From: an uncultured Clostridia bacterium
Lineage (GTDB): Bacteria > Bacillota > Clostridia > Oscillospirales > Ruminococcaceae
Length of the DNA: 56,004 nucleotides
Reading direction: 5' to 3'
Assembly: GCA_947589355.1 (NCBI GenBank)
Contig: CANPZC010000013.1
Span: 1-56,004, forward strand
In this document: one piece after another, positions 7,556 to 15,120 of the stretch
Layout of the letters: every line of letters begins with the position of its first letter
Position numbering within the stretch: position 1 is the stretch's first letter
Notes under the pieces: generated by a model
Told to the model about the DNA's origin: nothing
The model's input: the letters and a program-made list of their open reading frames with translations, nothing else
The model's database searches: none
Translations under genes and position numbers: made by a program

Positions 7556-8893
7556 ATGGTACAGCTAAAACAGGGGCAATTTATGCAGGCAGTGGGCAAT
7601 GCCGCTGAGATAAACGAGCTTCTGCGGAGATATGGGGTGAAGTTCGGCATATACAAAAATGGCGTCTTTAATGAGCAGTTTTTTCCGTTTGACCCCATTC
7701 CGCGAGTGATAACGGCAGAGGATTTTTGCAGCATAGAAAAAGGTCTTGTGCAGCGCGTGAACGCCCTGAATGAATTTCTTTACGACATCTACCACGAAAA
7801 GAAGATCGTGCGCGACGGCATTGTGCCCGAAGATTTCATCTACATCTCAAAAGGCTACCTTGCGCAGTGCGAGGGCATAACGCCGAAAAATCGCATATAC
7901 AGCCACATTTCCGGTATTGACCTCGTTCAGGCAAAAGACGGAGAATGGTACATTCTTGAAGATAACCTGCGCATACCCTCGGGCGCATCTTATCCGCTTA
8001 TCGCAAGGGAACTTACGCGGATCGCAGCGCCAAACGCTTTTGAAGAAAACAACATAGTTGACAACCGCGGTTATGCCGAGCTTTTGAAAGAGACGATGGA
8101 AAACGCAAACTGCGGCGGCATAAGGGCTATACTTACGCCCGGGCGTTACAATGCGGCGTATTTTGAACATTCTTATCTTGCAGAGCTGACGGGTTCAGTG
8201 CTGGTGCAGAACGACGAGCTTTTTGTTGAGGACAACATTTTGTACCACCGAACATATTCGGGTGGCAAAACAAGAATAGGCGTTCTTTACCGCCGTATCT
8301 CGGACGAATACTTAGATCCGCTGACATTTTTGCCGCATTCGCTTATCGGTATACCGAATCTTATGGAGGCTTACCGCAGCGGCAATGTAGGCATTGTGAA
8401 CGCGCCCGGTAACGGCGTTGCTGATGATAAGGGCATATATTATTTCGTGCCGAAGATGATAAAATACTATCTCGGCGAAGAGCCTATACTTAAAAACGCC
8501 CCGACATATCTGCCGTTTTATGAAGACGATATGAAGTATGTCATGGAGCATCTTGAAACGCTGGTTATAAAAGATGTTGCCGAGGCAGGCGGCTATGGTG
8601 TTGTGTTCGGCAGTGACCTTAGCAAAGAGAAACTGGAGGAATTTCGCAAAACTATAATAGCAGAGCCGCGGCGTTTTATAGCGCAGGAAGTTATTGATTT
8701 TCTTGATCTGCCGATAGTTGAGGGAGAAGATACCGTTATGCGCAAGGCTGATCTGAGAGCATTCGTGCTTTCGGGCGAAAAAACAAAAGTGTGGGCTTCG
8801 GGTCTTACGCGGTTTTCGCGAAACCCCGATTCGTTCGTAGTAAACTCATCACAAGGAGGAGGCTTTAAAGACACATGGGTACTATCTCGTTAG
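7556..8893 (+). CDS. Circularly permuted ATP-grasp protein (DUF404/DUF407)
   Basis: A 445-residue member of the circularly permuted ATP-grasp family. Visible hallmarks are 'YISKGYLAQCEGI', the Mg-ATP region 'WYILEDNLRIPSGASYPL' and 'LVIKDVAEAGGYGVVFG' near the C-terminus. ATP-grasp enzymes ligate a carboxylate to an amine using ATP; comparative work on this family predicts peptide-like bond formation, but no substrate is established here. The start at ATG 7556 is 8 nt after AGGAG, favoured over GTG 7547, which overlaps that site. The gene is followed by alpha-E, transglutaminase-like and AstE-like genes, a recurrent neighbourhood for this family. Its last 19 nt overlap the next gene. Confidence 0.9.
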   Translation: MVQLKQGQFMQAVGNAAEINELLRRYGVKFGIYKNGVFNEQFFPFDPIPRVITAEDFCSIEKGLVQRVNALNEFLYDIYHEKKIVRDGIVPEDFIYISKGYLAQCEGITPKNRIYSHISGIDLVQAKDGEWYILEDNLRIPSGASYPLIARELTRIAAPNAFEENNIVDNRGYAELLKETMENANCGGIRAILTPGRYNAAYFEHSYLAELTGSVLVQNDELFVEDNILYHRTYSGGKTRIGVLYRRISDEYLDPLTFLPHSLIGIPNLMEAYRSGNVGIVNAPGNGVADDKGIYYFVPKMIKYYLGEEPILKNAPTYLPFYEDDMKYVMEHLETLVIKDVAEAGGYGVVFGSDLSKEKLEEFRKTIIAEPRRFIAQEVIDFLDLPIVEGEDTVMRKADLRAFVLSGEKTKVWASGLTRFSRNPDSFVVNSSQGGGFKDTWVLSR

Positions 8894-9576
8894 AACACAG
8901 CGACCGCCTTTACTGGCTGGGACGCTATACAGAAAGATTTTTCACAACGCTTAAAGCGCTTGGCAGGGTGTATGACAGTATGCTTGAAGAAAAGAGCGGA
9001 TATCAGGATTATCTGGCTTGTTTCGCGCTTGAAGATACTTATTCTGACAGCAAGGAATTTATACGCAGTTTTCTGTTTGATGATTCAAACCCCAACTCTG
9101 CGGCGTTCAGTTTAGAGCGCGCTTACGACAACGGCATAGTCCTGCGCGAGGAGATATCGACCGATTCGCTGTCGTTTCTGCAAATGGCGAAAGATACTCT
9201 GAAAAGGGCAGAGCAGAGCAGCAATGTGCGTATGTCGCTTTTGCCGCTTGAAGATATACTGTACAGTTTTTGGGGCTGCATAAACGAGCATATCTATGAT
9301 GATGAGATAAGAAACATAATCTATATCGGCAAGACTATTGAGCGGCTTGATATGTACATAAGGCTGAAATACCCGTTTGATGCGGTAGAAAAAGAGTTTG
9401 TAAGGCTTTGCAAAAACCTCAACCGCGTGCCGAAGGGTACACCATACCGCTACAGTACAAAATATCTCTCGGAGCTTGTAGAGATACTTGGCAGCGAGAG
9501 CGACTATGAAAAAGGCGGCGTGAAAGCCACACAGGCATTGTGCTGCTTGTTTGAAACATCGGAGGCGGCAGTATGA
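8875..9576 (+). CDS. Alpha-E domain protein (DUF403)
   Basis: A 233-residue, mostly helical protein. The opening 'SLEHSDRLYWLGRYTERFFTT' is the conserved start of alpha-E proteins, and Arg/Tyr-rich helices follow ('IIYIGKTIERLDMYIRLKYPF'). Many members have about 300 residues, so this is a short version. Alpha-E proteins occur almost always beside circularly permuted ATP-grasp proteins and are thought to work with them; the biochemical role is unknown. The gene overlaps the ATP-grasp gene by 19 nt and ends with an ATGA overlap with the next gene, so translation of all three is probably coupled. Confidence 0.88.
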   Translation: MGTISLEHSDRLYWLGRYTERFFTTLKALGRVYDSMLEEKSGYQDYLACFALEDTYSDSKEFIRSFLFDDSNPNSAAFSLERAYDNGIVLREEISTDSLSFLQMAKDTLKRAEQSSNVRMSLLPLEDILYSFWGCINEHIYDDEIRNIIYIGKTIERLDMYIRLKYPFDAVEKEFVRLCKNLNRVPKGTPYRYSTKYLSELVEILGSESDYEKGGVKATQALCCLFETSEAAV

Positions 9577-10343
9577 AACAGGTGAATTTTTACTATTGTG
9601 CAAAACTTACTTTTGACGACTATGTTCACAACCACAGCTTTGCTCTGCGCGTTATACCGCCCGAGACCGAAACGCAGCGGCTATTGTCGTGCAGCCTGAA
9701 CATCACGCCGTATGTTTCAACGCAGCAAACGGTCGATGCTTTCGGCAACAACGTCACGTCAGGCTATCTTAAAGGCGACCACCGTTTTCTTGATTTTGAG
9801 ATAAAGGGTGCGGCGCAGGTCGATCACACAAAACACCGCACAGACTATATGCCGTGCTATCTGTATCAGTCGCAGTATACAAAGCCCGATGATGCTCTGA
9901 AAGAGTTCTACACAGAAATAAAACGCGAATGCACGGGCACTGTAGCCGACAGGGCAGAGTATCTTTGCGCGGCGCTGGCAAATACCGTTGTGTATGAAAA
10001 AGGTCATACAGGTACAGACACAACAGCGGCGCAGGCGTTTTTGCTGAAAAGGGGAGTATGCCAGGATTTTTCGCATATTCTTATCTCTCTTTTGCGTATG
10101 GACGGGATCGCGGCCAGGTATATAGCAGGGCTTGCTTTCTGCGACGGCGAAACACATTCGTGGGTAGAATTCTGGACAGGTGACCACTGGGAGGGCATTG
10201 ACCCTGCAAACAACTGCCTTGTGAACGACGACTATATTGTCATCTCGCAGGGACGTGATTTCCGTGACTGTGCTATTGACAGAGGCGTTATGTTCGGCAG
10301 CTATACAAAGCAGCTGCAGCTTGTCCGCAGCATACTCTCATAA
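9573..10343 (+). CDS. Transglutaminase-like cysteine protease family protein
   Basis: A 256-residue protein with a transglutaminase-like fold. The catalytic triad is visible: Cys in 'LLKRGVCQDFSHILISL', His in 'GETHSWVEFW' and Asp in 'WEGIDPANNC'. An N-terminal beta-rich part (about residues 1-100) matches the region found before this domain in relatives. No signal peptide is seen, so it probably acts in the cytoplasm. It starts inside the stop of the alpha-E gene (ATGA). Family context suggests it hydrolyses or transfers an amide bond in the product made by the ATP-grasp enzyme; that is inference. Confidence 0.9.
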   Translation: MKQVNFYYCAKLTFDDYVHNHSFALRVIPPETETQRLLSCSLNITPYVSTQQTVDAFGNNVTSGYLKGDHRFLDFEIKGAAQVDHTKHRTDYMPCYLYQSQYTKPDDALKEFYTEIKRECTGTVADRAEYLCAALANTVVYEKGHTGTDTTAAQAFLLKRGVCQDFSHILISLLRMDGIAARYIAGLAFCDGETHSWVEFWTGDHWEGIDPANNCLVNDDYIVISQGRDFRDCAIDRGVMFGSYTKQLQLVRSILS

Positions 10344-10364
10344 GATATGAAAGGAATGATACCG

Positions 10365-11300
10365 ATGGTCAGAACAATTGCAAGCATACCTCTTGCGGTG
10401 CATGAACATCTGATGATACAAAAAAGACGCATACAAAACGGGCACAGCAAAACGCGCCTTAGTTTGGTAACGGGCACTCACGGCGATGAGCTGGAGGGGC
10501 AGTATCTCGCTTACATGGTGGGCAGTTTTATTGACGAGCATATAGAGCAGTTTGACGGTATTCTAGATATTTACCCTGCGCTGAACCCTATGGGAATTGA
10601 TTCTATTACGCGCGGTATACCTATGTTTGACCTTGACATGAACAGGGTGTTTCCGGGCACGAAAGACGGCACTACCGTTGAGGTGATATGTTCTTCTATT
10701 ATAGATGATATAGCAGGCTCAGACGTTTGCGTTGACGTTCATTCTAGCAATATTTTTCTTAAAGAAATACCGCAGATACGCGTGAGCGTGCCCACTGCCG
10801 AAACGCTTATGCCGTATGCAAAAATGCTCAACGTTGACTTCGTGTGGGTGCATGAGTCTGCGACCGTGCTTGAATCTACCCTCGCGCATACCTTGAACAG
10901 CAGAGGCACAAAAACGCTCGTTGTTGAAATGGGCGTTGGTATGCGTATTACAAAAGAATACTGCCGCCAGCTTTTTGACGGCATACTAAACCTTATGAAA
11001 GAGCTTGGAATGTGGAAAGGCGAGACCGCTGCAGTGCGAGAACCCGTGCTTTCTATAGGCAGAGAGGTAGGCTTTGTAAACAGCGACGAGGCAGGAATTT
11101 TTGTTCCCTGTGCCGATTTTGGCGATAACGTAAAGCGCGGCGACCATATAGGTGATGTGCTAGACCCTCTCACTTCGCAAGTGGTAGAAAAAGTTCAGGC
11201 TGTGTGCGACGGCATGATATTTACTCTGCGCGAATACCCCGTGGTTTACGGCGGTTCGCTGCTTGCGAGAATATTGCAGCCGAAAAAGGAGGGCGAATAA
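10365..11300 (+). CDS. Succinylglutamate desuccinylase/aspartoacylase (AstE/M14-like) family protein
   Basis: A 311-residue zinc carboxypeptidase-like deacylase. The metal-binding elements are present: 'GTHGDELEGQYL' (His and Glu of the HxxE motif), 'LDMNRVFPG' with the conserved Asn-Arg, and 'VCVDVHSSN' with the second His. A late Glu lies in 'KTLVVEMGVG'. AstE relatives remove an acyl group or C-terminal residue from amino-acid derivatives. Three in-frame ATGs exist (10347, 10356, 10365); AAGGA at 10351-10355 fits only the third. In this operon it probably trims or releases the ATP-grasp product. A similar but degenerate copy follows directly. Confidence 0.87.
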   Translation: MVRTIASIPLAVHEHLMIQKRRIQNGHSKTRLSLVTGTHGDELEGQYLAYMVGSFIDEHIEQFDGILDIYPALNPMGIDSITRGIPMFDLDMNRVFPGTKDGTTVEVICSSIIDDIAGSDVCVDVHSSNIFLKEIPQIRVSVPTAETLMPYAKMLNVDFVWVHESATVLESTLAHTLNSRGTKTLVVEMGVGMRITKEYCRQLFDGILNLMKELGMWKGETAAVREPVLSIGREVGFVNSDEAGIFVPCADFGDNVKRGDHIGDVLDPLTSQVVEKVQAVCDGMIFTLREYPVVYGGSLLARILQPKKEGE

Positions 11301-11301
11301 C

Positions 11302-12225
11302 ATGAAGAAGAAAACGCTTTTTTCACTTCGTTCGCCCTACCGTGAACAGCTTGAAGTTATAGGCTACCGTTTTGGCAGCGGCAGAAAGGCTTTGGCGATA
11401 GTCGGCGCAATGCGCGGCAATGAAGTTCAGCAGATGTATGTCTGTTCGCGAATGGTGCAGGCTCTTAAAAAGCTTGAAAGCGAGGGTAAGATAGCCGAGG
11501 ACTGCGAAATAATGGTGATACCCTGCATAAACTATTATTCGATGAACATCGGCAAGCGCTTCTGGGCGATGGATAACACCGACATAAACAGAATGTTCCC
11601 CGGCTACAATCTGGGCGAGACCACCCAGCGCATCGCGGACGGCGTGTTCAGCCAGCTTCAGGGTTACGAGTACGGCATACAGCTTGCAAGCTTTTATCAG
11701 CCGGGAATTTTTCTGCCCCATGTAAAACTTATGGACACAGGCTTTACTGATGCAAATATCATGAAAGACTTCGGGCTTCAGTTCGGCATAATACGCAAGC
11801 CGCGCCCGTATGACACTACAACGCTCAACTACAACTGGCAGGTGTGGGAAACAAAGGCTTTCTCTGTGTACGCCAACGCGACAGATGAAATTGACGTAAA
11901 AGCCGCCGATGAAGCCGTGAACGCAATACTTCGGTTTATGGATACGCGCGGAATAGTTTCTGCAAAAACGCCGCCGGGGTATGTAACGCTTATCCTCAAT
12001 GAGGGCAACACCGAGCAGATACAGTCCGAGTCGGCAGGAATGTTTTTCAGGCAAGCGCAGATAGGCAAGACCGTAGAGCGCGGCGAAGTCCTCGGCAGGA
12101 TATACGACCCGTTTGACGGCGAGCTTGTCAGCGAGGTGCGCACACCCGTTTCGGGCACGGTGTATTTTGCATACAACAGCCCTCTGATAAACGCCAAAAC
12201 CGTCTGCTTCAAAATTATTAAGTGA
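11302..12225 (+). CDS. AstE/M14-like paralogue with degenerate zinc site
   Basis: A 307-residue relative of the preceding protein, keeping 'MDNTDINRMFPGYN' and the C-terminal beta domain ('EVLGRIYDPFDG'). The metal ligands differ: where the active type has HGDE, this one has 'GAMRGNEVQQ' (His replaced by Arg), and the second motif reads 'YGIQLASF' instead of the DxH type. At least two zinc ligands therefore look lost, so it may be a non-catalytic partner or bind substrate only. ATG 11302 is preceded by AAGGAGGG (11286-11293); the earlier frame start at 11263 lies inside the previous gene. It is the last gene of the operon and is followed by a terminator. Confidence 0.83.
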   Translation: MKKKTLFSLRSPYREQLEVIGYRFGSGRKALAIVGAMRGNEVQQMYVCSRMVQALKKLESEGKIAEDCEIMVIPCINYYSMNIGKRFWAMDNTDINRMFPGYNLGETTQRIADGVFSQLQGYEYGIQLASFYQPGIFLPHVKLMDTGFTDANIMKDFGLQFGIIRKPRPYDTTTLNYNWQVWETKAFSVYANATDEIDVKAADEAVNAILRFMDTRGIVSAKTPPGYVTLILNEGNTEQIQSESAGMFFRQAQIGKTVERGEVLGRIYDPFDGELVSEVRTPVSGTVYFAYNSPLINAKTVCFKIIK

Positions 12226-12258
12226 TACAGCGAAATTTATTATACAGATAATAATTAT

Positions 12259-12286
12259 AAAAGCATCGCTTTTACGATGCTTTTTT
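12259..12286 (+). terminator. Intrinsic terminator of the ATP-grasp operon
   Basis: AAGCATCG (12261-12268) pairs with CGATGCTT (12275-12282) around a 6-nt loop, followed by a run of Ts to 12286. It sits 34 nt after the last stop codon. Confidence 0.85.
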
Positions 12287-12307
12287 GTATTTGCTATTTC
12301 GCAGAAA

Positions 12308-12434
12308 TTATGATATAATGAAATCATAAATGATCTCATTATAATTTTATGTCCTCGTCGATACGCAGACCAATGTGTCTGCTCCCGACGTATCGGACAA
12401 TTATATCATAACGCTTACGCTTTTATGATATAAT
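12308..12434 (+). repeat. 127-nt structured intergenic repeat, copy 1
   Basis: This copy and the one at 13899-14025 are exactly the same length and orientation. It contains hairpin A (12315-12327 with 12330-12342), hairpin B (12351-12398, with CGATACG-CAGAC pairing GTCTG and CGTATCG around an internal loop) and hairpin C (ATTATATCATAA 12400-12411 with TTATGATATAAT 12423-12434). The terminal 12-mer TTATGATATAAT also occurs at the left end (12308-12319). Paired differences between the copies preserve pairing in hairpins A and C. The right end supplies TGATATAAT, an extended -10 box, 35 bp before the GNAT gene. I do not recognise it as a named family. Confidence 0.85.
12426..12434 (+). promoter_or_regulatory. 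Extended -10 promoter element carried by repeat copy 1
   Basis: TGATATAAT is a perfect extended -10 (TG-n-TATAAT) pointing at the GNAT gene at 12469; start of transcription would fall near 12441. No good -35 is seen at the standard distance, which is acceptable for extended -10 promoters. The same element recurs at the left end of the repeat (12311-12319). Confidence 0.5.
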
Positions 12435-12468
12435 ATATTTTGTAGAAAACACACAAGGAGAAAAAATA

Positions 12469-12852
12469 ATGGTCTACAAATTCAATGAAAAAGTGCCTGC
12501 AAAAGCACTGGCAGATCTTCGCGCATCTGTCGGCTGGAGCAGAATGGAAAGCGAGTATAACAGCCCGTTGATTTTGTCGTATTACCACATTGCAGTTTAT
12601 GAAGATGAAAAACTTATCGCGTATATCGACAGCGTATCGAACGGCGTAACAGATGCCTATATACAAGACCTTATGGTCAGTCCAGAGCACCAAGGCAAGG
12701 GAATAGGCACCGTACTTATGAATAAAATGATAGAATATCTGAAAGAAAAGCACATCTATATGATCTCGGTCGTGTATGACGAAAGTCTTAAACCGTTTTA
12801 TCAGCGCTTCGGCTTTTATAATATGCTGTGCGGTCAAATGGAAACGTATTAG
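12469..12852 (+). CDS. GNAT-family N-acetyltransferase
   Basis: A 127-residue single-domain GNAT. The acetyl-CoA-binding motif A is 'DLMVSPEHQGKGIGTVLMNK', and the end 'LKPFYQRFGFYNM' is the usual C-terminal strand-turn. Substrate is not predictable from sequence; similar small GNATs acetylate amines or antibiotics. ATG 12469 follows AAGGAG by 8 nt. Transcription probably starts from the -10 box at the end of the 127-nt repeat. Its stop overlaps by 4 nt the stop of the convergent DUF1848 gene. Confidence 0.9.
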   Translation: MVYKFNEKVPAKALADLRASVGWSRMESEYNSPLILSYYHIAVYEDEKLIAYIDSVSNGVTDAYIQDLMVSPEHQGKGIGTVLMNKMIEYLKEKHIYMISVVYDESLKPFYQRFGFYNMLCGQMETY

Positions 12853-13781
12853 AAACCGTACATCGTCAGCTGCCTGTCAAGCCAGCTTTGCTGTTTTGCC
12901 TGATGTATAATTTCGCCGTCTTTCAAATGCCCCACCAGCAGCGGCGAATACGGATCGTGCCTGAGCATATTCCGCCGCACATTTTCGTGGTCGTAATTCG
13001 CGTAACAGTATCTGCAAAGGTGTCCGCAGGTGTCGTATGCGCCTATATCAGTGCCGAGTATACAAGAGCACTGCTCCCTCTGCGGCTTGCGCTTAGGCAC
13101 GATAATCCGGCTGCCTATCGCGGCTTCAAAAGTCTCCTTCGTCATGCAGCCGCAGCAGTCCACACCGTATGGCGCAAGCTCTGTACCCTCTGCACATGCC
13201 TTTATAGTAATGCCGTACCGCCTGCCTATTTCAGCGAATTTCTTACCTATTTTAATGCGCTCGCTTTGAGAAACCTCTCTTGCCTGCGGAAAATTTCTCT
13301 TCACCTTTTCGTAAAGGTCAATAAAGCTTATCACGCAAACTTTTGTCGCTCCCGAAAGCGTTTTGCACATCTGCTCAAAGATAGCAATATGCCGCTCCAT
13401 GGTGTATGTATTGTCAATAAATATCGGGTCATACCGCCAACTGGCGCAGTCAATTCCCACCGCCTCGGAGAGCGCAATAAAGTCCTGCATTACCTTTTCT
13501 TTCGGCGGAACGTTCGGCTCAACGTCTTTTCCGTAAGGCGTTATCGTCACGAACCAGTATTGATGAAATTTTTTCAGTTCGTCAAGGTACTTCAGCATAG
13601 GCTCGGGGTTTTTGGTGCAAAAGGCAATGCAGTCAACCACGTCGGGCGAAAGCTCATAGCGCGTTACCTGAGTGGGGTCGTAAGGGTTGCGCACCAGCAC
13701 AAAGCCTGCACGTATCCTGTTCATAAACCACTGCGAGTAAAACGCGGGAATGTCCGTGCGCATACCGGTGTTTATTATCAT
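12849..13781 (-). CDS. DUF1848 domain protein
   Basis: A 310-residue protein matching the DUF1848 pattern: N-terminal 'MRTDIPAFYSQWFMNRI', 'LSPDVVDCIAFCTKNPEPML', 'TITPYGKDVEPNVPP', 'WRYDPIFID' and 'CVISFIDLYEKVKRNFPQ'. Cys clusters 'CAEGTELAPYGVDCCGCM' and 'TDIGAYDTCGHLCRYCYAN' suggest a metal or Fe-S site, and the C-x3-C-x2-C end recalls radical-SAM-like proteins, but no classic CxxxCxxC motif is at the N-terminus. The function is unknown. The start is placed at ATG 13781, with AAAGG upstream, because relatives begin at this Met-Ile-Ile; the longer frame to 13814 adds an unconserved basic stretch. It lies between the two copies of the 127-nt repeat. Confidence 0.85.
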   Translation of the reverse strand: MIINTGMRTDIPAFYSQWFMNRIRAGFVLVRNPYDPTQVTRYELSPDVVDCIAFCTKNPEPMLKYLDELKKFHQYWFVTITPYGKDVEPNVPPKEKVMQDFIALSEAVGIDCASWRYDPIFIDNTYTMERHIAIFEQMCKTLSGATKVCVISFIDLYEKVKRNFPQAREVSQSERIKIGKKFAEIGRRYGITIKACAEGTELAPYGVDCCGCMTKETFEAAIGSRIIVPKRKPQREQCSCILGTDIGAYDTCGHLCRYCYANYDHENVRRNMLRHDPYSPLLVGHLKDGEIIHQAKQQSWLDRQLTMYGF

Positions 13782-13898
13782 CACTATCACTGCCTTTCGT
13801 GCATATTTTAACATACTTTTACGGAAAAATCAATACGTGCAAAATGCTTTCAAGGCATATATATTTATTAAAATAAAGTATTTGATATATTAAAAATT

Positions 13899-14025
13899 TT
13901 ATGTTATAATATAATCATAGATGATTATATTATAATCTTATGTCCTCGTCGATACGCAGACTAAAGAGTCTGCTCCCGACGTATCGGACAATTATAACAT
14001 AACGCTTTCGCTTTTATGTTATAAT
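13899..14025 (+). repeat. 127-nt structured intergenic repeat, copy 2
   Basis: Same architecture as copy 1. The terminal 12-mer is TTATGTTATAAT (13899-13910 and 14014-14025), its antisense ATTATAACATAA is at 13991-14002, and hairpin A (13906-13918 with 13921-13933) is a perfect 13-bp stem. Hairpin B at 13942-13989 is identical to copy 1 except in its 6-nt loop. Changes relative to copy 1 occur in pairs on both arms, which argues that the folded form is maintained. The right end provides an extended -10 box 36 bp before the aldo/keto reductase gene. Confidence 0.85.
14017..14025 (+). promoter_or_regulatory. Extended -10 promoter element carried by repeat copy 2
   Basis: TGTTATAAT (TG-n-TATAAT) at the right end of the repeat points at the aldo/keto reductase start at 14062. 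Predicted transcription start is near 14032, leaving a 30-nt leader with AGGAGG. Confidence 0.5.
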
Positions 14026-14061
14026 ATAAGTGTAGATATTAAATATCAGGAGGCGAACAAC

Positions 14062-15072
14062 GTGAAATATGTAACTCTGGGAAATTCGCAGCTTAAAGTT
14101 TCGCGTATCTGTATGGGCTGTATGGGCTTTGGCAACGCTGTCACGGGTCAGCACAGCTGGACTTTGAACGAGGAGCAGACGCGCGAGATAATAAAGCACG
14201 GACTAGAACTCGGCATTAACTTTTATGATACTGCGATAGCCTATCAAAACGGCACGAGCGAGCAGTTTGTGGGCAAGGCACTGCGAGATTTTGCAAAGCG
14301 CAACGACTATGTGATAGCCACCAAGTTCACTCCGCGCACGCAGCAGGAGATAGACGAAAATGTAAGCGGTCAGCAGCATATTGCAAATTTACTCGACCAA
14401 AGCCTGAAAAACCTCGGCATGGACTATGTAGATCTGTATATATATCATATGTGGGACTATCACACACCCATGGAGGAGATAATGGAGGGTCTGCACAGTG
14501 CCGTGAAAGCAGGAAAAGCGCGTTATATCGGCATTTCTAACTGCTTTGCATGGCAGCTGGCAAAGGCGAATTTTTATGCCCGAGAGAATAACCTGACCGA
14601 ATTTGTGTCGGTGCAAGGGCATTATAATCTCATCTTCCGTGAGGAGGAGCGCGAGATGTCGCCTTTCTGTAAAGATCAGAATATCGCCATGACCCCATAC
14701 AGCGCGCTTGCAGGAGGCAGACTTTCAAAACATCGTGGCGAAACTTCAAAACGCCTTGCAGAGGATTCCTACGCGAAATTCAAATACGATGCAACAGCCG
14801 AAGCAGACGGGAAAATAATTCGCCGTGTTGAAGAGCTTGCTGATAAACGTGGCGTTTCAATGACGGAAATTTCTCTTGCATGGCTGCTTACAAAAGTCAC
14901 TGCACCCGTGGTAGGCGCAACAAAGTTTTCACACATTGACGGTGCGGTAAAAGCGGTTGATCTGGTTCTTTCGCAAGAAGAAATTGATTATCTTGAAGAG
15001 CTTTATGTGCCGCACGCTCTGGTCGGCGTTATGGCACAGAACGGCAAACAAAAAGCAGGAAATGTAGTGTAA
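14062..15072 (+). CDS. Aldo/keto reductase
   Basis: A 336-residue NAD(P)H-dependent oxidoreductase of the aldo/keto reductase superfamily, a TIM barrel that reduces carbonyl groups. The catalytic tetrad is visible: Asp and Tyr in 'NFYDTAIAYQNG', Lys in 'VIATKFTPR' and His in 'VDLYIYHMWDYH'. The cofactor-site segment 'TPYSALAGGRL' is also present. Translation starts at GTG 14062, with AGGAGG at 14048-14053. It appears to be the first gene of a small metabolic operon with a GNAT and a CMD-cupin gene. The physiological substrate is unknown. Confidence 0.93.
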   Translation: MKYVTLGNSQLKVSRICMGCMGFGNAVTGQHSWTLNEEQTREIIKHGLELGINFYDTAIAYQNGTSEQFVGKALRDFAKRNDYVIATKFTPRTQQEIDENVSGQQHIANLLDQSLKNLGMDYVDLYIYHMWDYHTPMEEIMEGLHSAVKAGKARYIGISNCFAWQLAKANFYARENNLTEFVSVQGHYNLIFREEEREMSPFCKDQNIAMTPYSALAGGRLSKHRGETSKRLAEDSYAKFKYDATAEADGKIIRRVEELADKRGVSMTEISLAWLLTKVTAPVVGATKFSHIDGAVKAVDLVLSQEEIDYLEELYVPHALVGVMAQNGKQKAGNVV

Positions 15073-15120
15073 ATCGCTTCACTGCGATATGAGGAGGAAT
15101 GTATAACGGAAATATACGCT

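Noticed and set aside
11323-12339. A 338-codon minus-strand frame opposite the second AstE-like gene
   Set aside because: It is rich in Cys, His and Tyr, has no ribosome site and runs opposite a well-conserved gene; it results from codon bias.
12828-13811. A 327-codon plus-strand frame opposite the DUF1848 gene
   Set aside because: The minus strand encodes a clear DUF1848 protein; the plus frame shows no known motif and begins inside the GNAT gene.
12308-14025. CRISPR array or tRNA-like reading of the paired 127-nt repeats
   Set aside because: Only two copies exist, 1.5 kb apart with genes between them; there are no short regular repeats and no cloverleaf. I saw no CRISPR array or cas gene in the window.
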